NCBI RefSeq assembly: GCF_013694095.1
Contig: NZ_JACEFB010000001.1
Span: 744,001 to 808,000 of the forward strand
Source of the DNA: Thermogemmata fonticola
Lineage (GTDB): Bacteria; Planctomycetota; Planctomycetia; Gemmatales; Gemmataceae
Direction of reading: 5' to 3'
DNA: 64,000 nt
Shown piece by piece: positions 44,866-53,932 of the stretch. The notes under the pieces are model-generated. The model saw only the letters and a list, made by a program, of their open reading frames with translations. It searched no databases and was not told the origin of the DNA. Both the position numbers and the translations under genes were made by a program. Numbering within the stretch: the stretch's first letter is position 1; each line of letters begins with the position of its first letter.

Positions 44866-46551
44866 GGAATCCGCTGTGGGGGAGAGTTCGATGGCGCCGG
44901 TTTTATCCCTTTGGGGGGAACAAAAACCACCTGGGCGAAAGCCTAACGGCGGCGTTTGCAAAAGAGGATCATTCGTTTCGTCATCGGCACCAGGAAGACC
45001 CAACCAGCCGCTCTCCAATCCCAAGTCCTCCAGCAACAGGCGCGTGCTGATACGGGCCGACTCATAAATCACCGGTAAGCCGCTGCCCGGATGAGTGCCT
45101 CCGCCGACCAGGTACAACCCATCCAGCTCTTCAAAGCGATTGCGGGGTCGCAGGTGCAACATCTGAGACCAGGTGTGAGCCAAATTGAAGGTCGCCCCGC
45201 GATAGATAGCGTAATGCTGCTCCCAGTCCGCGGGAGTCACCATTTTTTCGACGACAATCCGCCGCTCCAGTCCTTCCAACCCGATGCGGGCCAACTGCTG
45301 CAACACTCGCGCGCGGAATGGCAGAGCTTCACGGGACCAATCGATGTTGGGATGCTGGTGGGAGACAGGAACCAGGACGTAAAGTGTACTATAACCCGGC
45401 GGCGCTAAAGAAGGATCCGTGACACACGCATTTTGCACGTAAAAGGACGGTTCGTCTGAAAGAGCATGTCGCTGTTCGATGTCAGCCAAATTGCGCCCAT
45501 AGTCTGCTGCGCAGTGAATCGTATGGTGCGGCAAGTGGGTATAACAGCCTTGGACTCCCAGATAGAGCATAAAGGTGGAACAAGAGAATTTCTTGCGTTC
45601 GATACGCCGGTTGCTCCAGCGCCGACGCAATCGGTCCGGCACCAAGCGGGTAATCGCATGAGCAAAATCAGCGTTAAGGACTACAGCGTCTGCCGCAATG
45701 TCTCGCACTTTCGTGCGCACGCCCCGCACCCGACGCCCGTCCAGGATCAACTCCTCTACCGCCTCGCCCAGGTGGAAACGAACCCCCATCTCTTGGGCAA
45801 TACGCGCCATCGTCTCGCTTACCGCCGAGCAGCCGCCCAATGGATGCCACACCCCGTATTCGTACTCCAGAAACGATAATATGGAGAACAAACTAGGACA
45901 CTGGAACGGCGACATTCCCAGATACTTGGACTGAAAGGAAAAGGCCAGGCGCAAGCGGGGATCGACGAAGTAATCCTGGAGGAGTTTATCGAGCGACTTC
46001 CAGGGTTGAAGTTGGGGCAAGAGGCGGGCCATACGCCAGCGGAAAACATCCCGCCAACTCAAGAAGGGCATTTCCAAGCAGGGCCGGAAAGCAGCGAACT
46101 TGGGGCGATTGTCCTCCAGGAAGCGCCGAACTTGCGGCACGTCTTGAGAACTGATACGAGCCAACTCCGCTTCCAGGCGGGCGAGGTCGGGAGTCGCGTC
46201 GATGTATCCGCCAGCTCCGAAGGAGATACGGTATTGTGGGTCCAAGCGGACCATCGGAACCTCGGCGTATAAATCCCTTCCGATGTGGCGGAAGATGCGG
46301 GCTAGCACGCCGGGATATAGAAAGAAGGTGGGGCCAAGATCGAAACGAAAGCCCGCAATTTCAATTGAGGAGCAACGCCCCCCTACCCGCGGCAACCGCT
46401 CTACTACATCGACTTGAACACCAGCCCGGGCCAAAAGTAGGGCGGCAGCTAACCCTCCTGGCCCTGCGCCGATGATGACCACCCTCGTACCCGTGGATTG
46501 ACGCGATCCCGACCCTGAACCCTGGGGCATGCACACTCTGGCAAGCGACAT
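44842..46551 (-). CDS. crtP: Carotenoid oxidase/desaturase, CrtP-like
   Basis: A 569-residue FAD protein paralogous to the CrtN-like gene. The N-terminal VVIIGAGPGGLAAALLLARAGVQVDVVE, the RCSSIEIAGFRFDLGPT segment, and LYLVGGGTHPGSGLPVIYESARIS near the C-terminus define the carotenoid FAD family. In C30 clusters the second member is CrtP, which oxidises a terminal methyl to an aldehyde or acid, and that assignment is tentative. About 45 extra residues after position 520 have no motif. The start at 46551 has GAGG 8 bp upstream; it opens the carotenoid operon. Confidence 0.86.
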   Translation of the reverse strand: MSLARVCMPQGSGSGSRQSTGTRVVIIGAGPGGLAAALLLARAGVQVDVVERLPRVGGRCSSIEIAGFRFDLGPTFFLYPGVLARIFRHIGRDLYAEVPMVRLDPQYRISFGAGGYIDATPDLARLEAELARISSQDVPQVRRFLEDNRPKFAAFRPCLEMPFLSWRDVFRWRMARLLPQLQPWKSLDKLLQDYFVDPRLRLAFSFQSKYLGMSPFQCPSLFSILSFLEYEYGVWHPLGGCSAVSETMARIAQEMGVRFHLGEAVEELILDGRRVRGVRTKVRDIAADAVVLNADFAHAITRLVPDRLRRRWSNRRIERKKFSCSTFMLYLGVQGCYTHLPHHTIHCAADYGRNLADIEQRHALSDEPSFYVQNACVTDPSLAPPGYSTLYVLVPVSHQHPNIDWSREALPFRARVLQQLARIGLEGLERRIVVEKMVTPADWEQHYAIYRGATFNLAHTWSQMLHLRPRNRFEELDGLYLVGGGTHPGSGLPVIYESARISTRLLLEDLGLESGWLGLPGADDETNDPLLQTPPLGFRPGGFCSPQRDKTGAIELSPTADSPTVAIPQ

Positions 46552-46790
46552 CGGTGGGCCTCATGTCTGCGGATACAGCCCTGTTCTCCGCCGTCACTCT
46601 TCCAAGACCTTGACGGCAGGCGTCCTATGGTACACCATCTATAGCCCGCTCGCAGCCCCAATTCCAACATCCCGGATCGCAACATGACATGGCTCTTGGG
46701 GCGGGGCTACTCCGGTGTGATTCCCCCGCTTCCCATAACAGGGGAAAGCAGCAATTCACTCTTCCAGGATGGAAGCGGTTCCGAAGAAGA
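46552..46790. other. Intergenic region between metH and the carotenoid operon
   Basis: A 239-bp gap between two minus-strand units. It should carry the carotenoid promoter and the metH 3' end. No gene or clear terminator seen. Confidence 0.35.
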
Positions 46791-49700
46791 TCAGACGTTG
46801 AAATACTTGGCTTGGGGATGATGTAGGATTAGAGCTGTTGTGCTCTGCTCCGGGTGGAGTTGAAATTGCTCGCTCAGGGTGATGCCGATGCGAGTTGGAT
46901 CAATCAGTTCAAACAACAGGGCCTGATCGTCCAAGCGCGGGCAGGCTGGATAACCGAAGGAGTAACGGCAACCCCGGTAATGCTTTTTGAAGATCTTTCG
47001 GATTTCATTCGCATCCTGCCCAGCGATTCCCCACTCCTGACGGATCCTGCGGTGGACATACTCAGCTAGGGCCTCGGTCGCCTCCACACTCAGTCCGTGC
47101 AAATAAAGATAATCCTGATACTGGCCTTGCTGGTACCATTGCTGGGCCACCCGGCTGACTTCCGATCCCATCGTGACCGCCATGAAGGCGACATAATCGA
47201 CGCTCCGGCCGTTCTCTGTAGGCGCCACATAATCGCTCAGGCAAATCCGGTCCCCCTTCCTTTGGCGGGGGAAGGTAAAGCGAACCCAGGGTGTTGTCTG
47301 ATCCTCCCGGAAGATAATGAGGCGGTTCCCTTCCCCCGCTGCTGGGAAATAGCCGTAAACGGCGGCGGGTCGCAAGATACCCTTTTCGATGCACAACGCC
47401 TGCAACTGCCGGAGTTTGGGACGGGCGACTTCCTCGATCATACGTGCGTACTCGGCTGGTGGCACTCCTCCTTTGCGAAACTGCCATTGGGTGCTGAATA
47501 ACGTCAGCTCATTGAGATATTGAAAGACCTGCCCCAGGTTGAAATCCGTGATAATCCGCGATCCCAAAAACGGCGGCACTGGGATATCGGGAGCGGGACG
47601 AATGGCCAGGGATCGTTGGTCCGTGTCTTCCTCTAGACGTTGATCGTAGATGTAATATGGGTCTTCTTCCCCCGTAGCGGCGTGAAAGTGGGCTGTGTCC
47701 CGCTGGGCTGTCTGCGCGGCTTCAGCTACACTCCGAACCACCACACTGCCCACGCGAGCCAGTTTCTTACGCGCCACGATCTCATCCATGATGCGCAAGC
47801 CTTCAAAGGCGTCCTCCCCATAGTAGAGTGGTCCTTTGTACAAAGATCGCAAGTCCTCTTCCACGTACTTGCGTGTTAGCGCCGCCCCGCCCAGGATCAC
47901 CGGCGGAGTCAGACCGCGCTCGTTGAGCGTGAGCAAGTCCTCTTTCATGACGAGTGTCGATTTGACCAACAAGCCGCTCAAGCCGATCGCATCCGCTCGG
48001 TGATTCTGGTACGCAGCAATGATCGCATCGATCGGCTGCTTAATCCCCAGGTTATAAACCTTGTAACCGTTATTGCTCAGGATGATATCGACCAGATTCT
48101 TGCCAATGTCGTGGACATCCCCTTTGACCGTGGCTAGAACTATGGACCCTTTCTCTGCCCCGGTCACTTTTTCCATGAACGGTTCCAGGTAAGCCACGGC
48201 GGCTTTCATGACTTCGGCCGATTGCAGCACAAAAGGCAACTGCATCTTTCCGCTGCCGAAGAGATCGCCCACTACCTTCATGCCCTCTAGCAGAATGTTG
48301 TTGATGATGTCCAAAGGCGAATACCGCTGCATAGCGGCGTCCAAGTCCGCCTGCAAAGTGTCTCGCCGGCCTTGGATGATCGCTTGCCGCAACCGTTCTT
48401 CTACCGTTTCACCGAGGGAAACTTGCTTTTTCCCTTCCCCTTTCTTGCCCGCGTAATGCTCGATGAGGAGTTGCAAGGGGTCTTCGATGCAGTTGCCTGC
48501 CGCATCAAAGACACGTTCGTCAAAGAGGAGCCGGCGGCACAACTCCCGCCCGCGCTCATCGATCGCCGAGAGCGGGAGAATCTTGGCGGCATGCAAAATA
48601 GCCGAGTCTAGACCGTACTCGATCGCATAGTGCAGATAGACGCTGTTGAGTACCTGCCGCGCGTAGGGACTTAAGCCAAAGGAACAGTTGGACAAACCGA
48701 TGTGGGTGAGCGCCCCTGGGAGGTTCTGCTTGATCAGGCGGATGGCTTCAAAAGTGTGGATCGCACTCTTGCGCGTCTGTTCCTGACCTGTGGACACGGG
48801 AAAAACGAGCGGATCGAAAAGCAGATCGGACGGCGGGATGCCATATTCCCGGACACAAATGTCATAGATGCGGGAAGCAACGTCCAACTTCCATTGGGCC
48901 GTGTCCGCTTGGCCCCGCTCATCGATCGTCAGTGCCACCAAGGCCGCCCCGTACTTCTTCGCCAGGCGGACCTTTGGGTCGAGCGACTTACGACCATCCT
49001 CCAAATTGATGGAGTTGATAATGGCCTTGCCCGAACAGCATTTCAAACCGGCCTCGATGACATCCGGCTCCGTGCTATCGAGCATGATCGGCTTGCTGAG
49101 CACCGCATTGAAACGCCGGATAACTTCACGCATGTCCCGCACGCCATCGCGTCCGACATAATCGACACAGACATCGAGCACATGCACCCCTTCGCGTTCC
49201 TGTTCGCGGGCCATTTCGACCAGGCCATTCCAGTCCTCTTTTTCCAAGAGTTCGCGGAACTTGCGGGAGCCGTTGGTATTCGTGCGTTCGCCGACATAGA
49301 GGGGGCGCGGCTCGACCATCAATTCCTGGGCACCCTGGAGACTCGAAACCGCAGCGATGGGAACGGGCTGTCGCGGCGGAGGTTTCAAGCCGGCGAGGCG
49401 CTGCACGACGACGCGCAAATGCTCATGGGTCGTACCGCAACACCCGCCGACAATGTTGACCCCATACTCGCGCACAAAGCGTTCCAGCCACTCGGCGAGC
49501 GGTTCAGGGCGGAGGGGAAAATGGGTTTCTCCCCCGCAGGTCTCCGGCAAACCTGCGTTAGGCAAGACGCTGAGTAACTTGCGGCAGTGGCGGCTAAGAT
49601 GGCGAATCCCGTCATGCATCAAGTCCGGACCGACGCCGCAATTCATGCCGATGACATCGATTCCCTCAATCGCTTCCAAGGCCACCAAAGCGGCGGGTAC

Positions 49701-50357
49701 ATCTGTGCCGGGCAACATCTTCTGCCGCTCGTCAATAATCGTGATCTGCACCATCAGCGGTAGGCGCACCCCGGCTTTCTCCATCTCCTCTAAAGCCGTG
49801 ATTGCCACGCATTTGGCCTGCAATATGTCGAAACAGGTCTCGATGAGAATGGCATCGACCCGTTCCTCAATCATGATCTGCAACTGCCGTCGGTAGGAAT
49901 CGGCCAGTGTGTCGAAGTCCACGTGGATCGCCGGATCGATGAGCGAAGGCATCCGCGTCCCAGGACCGACAGAACCGATGACAAAACGCGGGCGGTCCGG
50001 GGTGCTGAACTCCGCAGCCACTTCCTTAGCCAAGCGGATGTTGAGGCGATTGATCTCCTCCAGTTTCTCGCCCATGCCGAACTCTTCGAGAACTAGCCGG
50101 GAGGAGTTGAAGGTATTCGTCTCAATCCCGTCGCAACCCACAGCCAGAAAGCCGCGGTGGATTTCCCGAATCCATTCCGGGTGGGTGTAAACCAGGGCAT
50201 CTGACAGGTTCATCAAATGCTTGCCGCTGGGCGACCAGCCCCAATCTTCATCTTTTGGCTTGTAACGATGGAGGCTAGTGCCCATCCCCCCGTCCAAGAT
50301 CACGACACGCTGCTGCGCCAACTGCAATAAAGGATGCTGATCGTGATCGTGACTCAT
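46791..50357 (-). CDS. metH: Cobalamin-dependent methionine synthase
   Basis: Transfers a methyl group from methyltetrahydrofolate to homocysteine through cobalamin. The 1188 residues hold all four modules in order. Residues 1-330 are the homocysteine domain, with zinc ligands in GMNCGVG and VGGCCGTTHEH. About 350-620 is the pterin domain (TNTNGSRKFRELL). A helical cap and B12 domain follow at about 650-890, with the lower-ligand motif VHDIGKN and downstream IGLSGLLVKST. The reactivation domain is at the C-terminus (RYSFGYPACPRLDDQ). All catalytic landmarks look intact. It is monocistronic. Upstream lies a 1.4-kb gene-poor stretch containing a terminator-like hairpin on the same strand. Confidence 0.97.
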   Translation of the reverse strand: MSHDHDQHPLLQLAQQRVVILDGGMGTSLHRYKPKDEDWGWSPSGKHLMNLSDALVYTHPEWIREIHRGFLAVGCDGIETNTFNSSRLVLEEFGMGEKLEEINRLNIRLAKEVAAEFSTPDRPRFVIGSVGPGTRMPSLIDPAIHVDFDTLADSYRRQLQIMIEERVDAILIETCFDILQAKCVAITALEEMEKAGVRLPLMVQITIIDERQKMLPGTDVPAALVALEAIEGIDVIGMNCGVGPDLMHDGIRHLSRHCRKLLSVLPNAGLPETCGGETHFPLRPEPLAEWLERFVREYGVNIVGGCCGTTHEHLRVVVQRLAGLKPPPRQPVPIAAVSSLQGAQELMVEPRPLYVGERTNTNGSRKFRELLEKEDWNGLVEMAREQEREGVHVLDVCVDYVGRDGVRDMREVIRRFNAVLSKPIMLDSTEPDVIEAGLKCCSGKAIINSINLEDGRKSLDPKVRLAKKYGAALVALTIDERGQADTAQWKLDVASRIYDICVREYGIPPSDLLFDPLVFPVSTGQEQTRKSAIHTFEAIRLIKQNLPGALTHIGLSNCSFGLSPYARQVLNSVYLHYAIEYGLDSAILHAAKILPLSAIDERGRELCRRLLFDERVFDAAGNCIEDPLQLLIEHYAGKKGEGKKQVSLGETVEERLRQAIIQGRRDTLQADLDAAMQRYSPLDIINNILLEGMKVVGDLFGSGKMQLPFVLQSAEVMKAAVAYLEPFMEKVTGAEKGSIVLATVKGDVHDIGKNLVDIILSNNGYKVYNLGIKQPIDAIIAAYQNHRADAIGLSGLLVKSTLVMKEDLLTLNERGLTPPVILGGAALTRKYVEEDLRSLYKGPLYYGEDAFEGLRIMDEIVARKKLARVGSVVVRSVAEAAQTAQRDTAHFHAATGEEDPYYIYDQRLEEDTDQRSLAIRPAPDIPVPPFLGSRIITDFNLGQVFQYLNELTLFSTQWQFRKGGVPPAEYARMIEEVARPKLRQLQALCIEKGILRPAAVYGYFPAAGEGNRLIIFREDQTTPWVRFTFPRQRKGDRICLSDYVAPTENGRSVDYVAFMAVTMGSEVSRVAQQWYQQGQYQDYLYLHGLSVEATEALAEYVHRRIRQEWGIAGQDANEIRKIFKKHYRGCRYSFGYPACPRLDDQALLFELIDPTRIGITLSEQFQLHPEQSTTALILHHPQAKYFNV

Positions 50358-50557
50358 AGGTTTCTCGGTGCGGTCCTAAGCGGGGAAACAATGCCAAACC
50401 TCAACACCCAAGACGCTCCACCACCTCGGTCCCCCGCGATGGCCGAGCCGACCAATCCGCCGGCTAGACCAACGATTATGTTAGGAGACCGCGCTCAAGC
50501 TGTGGCGCTGGGCAATTCATAGCCATTCTACCGCTTTGCAGCCAAAGGACAGAGAAC

Positions 50558-50578
50558 ACGAGCTGCCATCGCTCGTGC
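50558..50578. other. Perfect 7-bp stem hairpin in the metH leader
   Basis: CACGAGC at 50558-50564 pairs with GCTCGTG at 50572-50578 around a seven-base loop. It lies between the terminator-like hairpin and metH and is not followed by a T tract on either strand, so it is not a terminator. It may be part of the leader structure. Confidence 0.4.
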
Positions 50579-50607
50579 GGAAAGGAAGTCGCAAAAGATG
50601 AGGAGAG

Positions 50608-50649
50608 GAGAAAAACCAGTCGGCCCGTCTCATCCGTGGACGGGCCGAC
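50608..50649 (-). terminator. Intrinsic terminator upstream of metH (minus strand)
   Basis: GTCGGCCCGTC (50619-50629) and GACGGGCCGAC (50639-50649) form a perfect 11-bp GC-rich stem with a nine-base loop. On the minus strand the stem is followed by TGGTTTTTCTCC, a T tract suitable for termination. It sits about 260 bp upstream of metH on the same strand with no upstream minus-strand gene for over 1 kb, so it may be an attenuator in a long metH leader instead of a gene-end terminator. Confidence 0.6.
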
Positions 50650-51809
50650 CAGTCCGGGCCTGTTTATTCTGGCATCCTGCCTCAGGCCGACACAGGCGAC
50701 AGTGGGGGGCTACCCGTGGCGAGGCAGAGGAAGCGCTATCCGCCTCTGGTGTCATCCTGACGCCCCTTCCGTCGCCTCCTTGCGCGGAAATAACGGGGCC
50801 TGTTCCACCGTCCGCCTTGTGTTTCCATTCCTCAGCCGCTCATCTCCCGCATAGCCTCGCCATGCCGGAGCCATTGCGACTGAACCAACCTTGCTGGTGG
50901 ACTATCCTGAGACATCCTGTTCCTTACCCTTCTTCCGTGCGGCGAAACCTGACATCAGACATCTCGCCAAAATCACGGCAGTGGGCGATCCGCCATCATG
51001 CGGGCAACACAATGGGCACATGCAGAGGGGATATGGTCCCGACGAAGAGAGCATGGCCTGGCATCATGGGAACTTCCTCGATCAGGAACAATGAAGCATG
51101 TGGGGAGAAAAATACCGTTTGTGGCGAAGATGTCAACAGAGAAAAAGCTGGCGAGAGGTTGTCAATCCCCAGTGTTCCGAGATTCTACGACTTTAGCAAG
51201 TTAGAACGACGCATTTCTGACAATGTCCTGGCATTCCACTGTCATTCTACCGTCACTAGCGTGAGAAAATAGACTGACAAATGCTACCTAACTCTTGATA
51301 ATTCAGGAAGTTGTGGAAAAATGATCCCATCGAGAAGAAATCGAGAAGAAAAAAATGAAAAAAGAAAAGATGCCTCCACCTGTGCCGTGTGAGCCGTACT
51401 TCGGGAACCCGCCAAATCAGAGTGGGAACCTCTCGGATGAGTTTTGGATCCCGCTACAATCACGTCCAGGAGACGTGGACGGGCTTGCAAGCGTCATCCG
51501 ACTTCAATGAAGGCTCCCTCGGCAGGTTGTGTCGGTTCGCCGTATAGTAGGGCGCTCAAGCACGAACACCGCAGAGGCATCGATAACATCATACACTGCA
51601 AACCGCTATTTGCCAAATGCCCGGTATAAGGAATGCGCAACACCTGCAGGGAACAAAGTGGTAGCCTCCCTCGGCAAACAGAAGGAATGACAGGAAAATT
51701 CCCATTATTAGGGAGCGGGAAAGACTGGCGATCTCAAGTCCCGTCGATAGTGGTAACAGGGCTGTAGTCATCAGCGAATGTCTTGCACCCTCGCCTAGGA
51801 GATGGAACT

Positions 51810-52838
51810 ATGGTGCGGATTGGGATTGTGGGCATTGGTTTCATGGGGCGGATCCATTATCTTGCGGCTCAACGGTTGCATGGAGCGCGAGTGGCAGCCA
51901 TTTGCAGCCGCGACCCTGCCAAACGCGCCGGCGATTGGCGCTCTACACGCGGAAATTTCGGGCCGGAGCCTGGCTTCGTGGACCTCAGCGGCGTCAAAAC
52001 TTACGCCCAATTCCCTGAGATGCTGGCGGACCCGGAAATCGACCTTGTCGACATCTGTACCGTGACCGACCAGCACGCTCCTATGGCGCTGGCGGCGCTC
52101 CAAGCCGGCAAACATGTGCTCGTTGAAAAAGCTATCGCCCTGACCCCCCAACAAGCCGACACGATGGTCGCCGCCGCCCGACAAGCCGGCAAACTTCTGA
52201 TGGTGGCGCATGTATTGCCGTTTTTCCCGGAATTCCGCTTCGCTGCGGAAGCAATCCGTTCCGGACGTTATGGCCGGATTCTCGCCGCTCACTTCCAGCG
52301 GGTGATCTCCAAGCCGGATTGGTCCGCAGAGATCGCCGATGCGAGCAAAACCGGTGGCCCGGCTGTGGATCTGCACATTCACGACACCCACTTCATTGCT
52401 TGGACCTGCGGGGTTCCTCAGGCCGTCTTCGCTATCGGCACCCAAGAAGGGGAAGCCGTCACCTACCTGACCACTTCGTATCTGTACGGTCCCAAGGGAC
52501 CCGCAGTGACTTGCTCCAGTGGAGCCATTTGCATGAAAGGACGTCCCTTCGTTCACGGCTACGAAATCTATCTCGAACAAGCCACTTTGGTTTATTCTTC
52601 CAATGGCATACCCCTCACGGTTCTGACCGCCGATGGACGGACGGAGCATCCCCAACTTGCCGGCGGGGGTGACCCCTTGTCTGCTTTCGCCGAAGAATTG
52701 CAAACGGCTGCGAATAGCGTCCTTAGCGGGCAAGAACCAGATGTTCTTTCCGGACAATTGGCCCGCGATGCTCTCGTCCTTTGCCACCGGGAATGCGACT
52801 CCGTTCGCTCGGGACAAATCATTCCCTTCAAGAGCTGA
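51810..52838 (+). CDS. Gfo/Idh/MocA-family NAD(P)-dependent oxidoreductase
   Basis: A 342-residue sugar or inositol dehydrogenase-like protein. ATG 51810 (MVRIGIVGIGFMG) follows an AGGAG site by 8 bp and is preferred to 51783. The dinucleotide motif GIVGIGFMG lies at residues 5-13. The catalytic-lysine motif reads HVLVEKAIALTPQQAD; the usual EKP proline is Ala, a mild variation. The second domain has VDLHIHDTHFIAWTCG with the typical Asp and His positions. The substrate is unknown. Planctomycetes carry many such enzymes; no neighbour clarifies the pathway. Confidence 0.92.
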   Translation: MVRIGIVGIGFMGRIHYLAAQRLHGARVAAICSRDPAKRAGDWRSTRGNFGPEPGFVDLSGVKTYAQFPEMLADPEIDLVDICTVTDQHAPMALAALQAGKHVLVEKAIALTPQQADTMVAAARQAGKLLMVAHVLPFFPEFRFAAEAIRSGRYGRILAAHFQRVISKPDWSAEIADASKTGGPAVDLHIHDTHFIAWTCGVPQAVFAIGTQEGEAVTYLTTSYLYGPKGPAVTCSSGAICMKGRPFVHGYEIYLEQATLVYSSNGIPLTVLTADGRTEHPQLAGGGDPLSAFAEELQTAANSVLSGQEPDVLSGQLARDALVLCHRECDSVRSGQIIPFKS

Positions 52839-53100
52839 TCGCAGAACTGATCTAGTGAATCCACCTTACCTTATGGAGGCACAAATCACTTCAAGCAACT
52901 CCCTTCTAAGACGAAGCATGGCTGAATCCGATCAGGTCAAACTATCCCTTTTTTCCTCCTACAGGTTTTCCAAACCGTAAAGGCTCTCCCATTTTTCCTG
53001 TCTCCTTCCCCAATCTGATCAGAACAGCAGTGCGGAAGAATCCGATTCTGCCGATTTCTCCAATAAGGGCAATCAGAACAAAGTGCAGGGATTGGAAAAG

Positions 53101-53892
53101 ATGAAGAAAGACATAGGGTATAAAGTTTGCTTAAGCACGGCGCGAAAACTCTGCACTTGGCTCGGTCTTCTGCTCCTCAGCTCCACAGGGTGCATCAGCC
53201 ATAACTACGGGGGGTTAGCGCTCTCTCAAGAGGTGGATTTATACCACTCCCTCCCCTTAGTGCAACGCAACCGCGTCTACATCTTTGCCCTAAGCGGTCT
53301 GAATCCGCTGCATGTGCAACAAGTTTCCCGATGGCAAAACCAATGGCAAGAAGCTGGCTATACCAAAATTGCCACTGGCCAAGTCCCCTTCCATCTCGGA
53401 TGGATGAAGCACCAGATGCGGGAGATTCGGTCTGAAGATACCGACGCTGTTTTTGTCGTCGTGCTGCATCCCTCGGCTCGTTCCTCTGCCGAGCGTTGGA
53501 TTCAGGAGTGTCAAAACGAGGGACTGCCTATTGCTCAGGTCGTGGTGCTGGAGGATGAAAAAACATCGCCTGGCGATCCGGAAAACTCCTCTGATCTTCT
53601 CGTGATCGACGACACTCCTCAAGGTCACGCTCACCTGATTGCACTCCTCGACGCCTTGGCTCGCGAACGTGTAGCCAAGGGGCCTCGTCAGATATCTACC
53701 TCGTGGCATTATCCTTTCGCTCCTCCCCCTCGCCCTGCGAGCGACCCTCAGCGCTTCCCGCAATGGTCATTTTTGTTCGACGACCGGCCCTTCACGAACT
53801 CGCCGTCGTCTTTAGGGAAGTCGCTATCGGATACCCCATCGTCCACCTCCACGGATCGCATCCGGACTGCGCCGCTGCTCCCCGGCCAATGA
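53101..53892 (+). CDS. Probable lipoprotein of unknown function
   Basis: A protein of 263 residues from ATG 53101 (GTG 53083 is in frame). The N-terminal region is basic then hydrophobic (WLGLLLLSS) and ends in a Cys (STGCIS), a weak lipobox since the -3 position is Ser. The middle has an alternating strand/helix pattern (TDAVFVVVLHPSARSSAERWIQECQNEGLPIAQVVVLEDE) that could be a small alpha/beta domain. The last 50 residues are Pro/Ser-rich and disordered. It ends 40 bp before truD. I do not recognise a family. Confidence 0.72.
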   Translation: MKKDIGYKVCLSTARKLCTWLGLLLLSSTGCISHNYGGLALSQEVDLYHSLPLVQRNRVYIFALSGLNPLHVQQVSRWQNQWQEAGYTKIATGQVPFHLGWMKHQMREIRSEDTDAVFVVVLHPSARSSAERWIQECQNEGLPIAQVVVLEDEKTSPGDPENSSDLLVIDDTPQGHAHLIALLDALARERVAKGPRQISTSWHYPFAPPPRPASDPQRFPQWSFLFDDRPFTNSPSSLGKSLSDTPSSTSTDRIRTAPLLPGQ

Positions 53893-53932
53893 CTGCGGAA
53901 TAGACGAGACAGAGCAGCATAGAATATGCCGT

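Larger units (their letters stand above)
50358..51809. other. Gene-poor 1.45-kb region between metH and the Gfo/Idh gene
   Basis: A 1452-bp stretch with no gene I can support. The longest frame (50598-51272, plus) has no ribosome site, no motif and irregular composition. The part near metH holds two strong hairpins (50558-50578 and 50619-50649). The part near 51330-51365 is purine-rich with a GAGAAGAA direct repeat. A small unannotated RNA or regulatory leader is possible in the first half. Confidence 0.5.

Noticed and set aside
50598-51272. 224-residue open frame on the plus strand
   Set aside because: No ribosome site or domain pattern, and Pro/Ser/Arg/His-rich composition typical of chance frames in GC-rich DNA.
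51795-52817. 340-residue frame antisense to the Gfo/Idh gene
   Set aside because: It mirrors a clear oxidoreductase gene and has no own motif, so it is a shadow frame.
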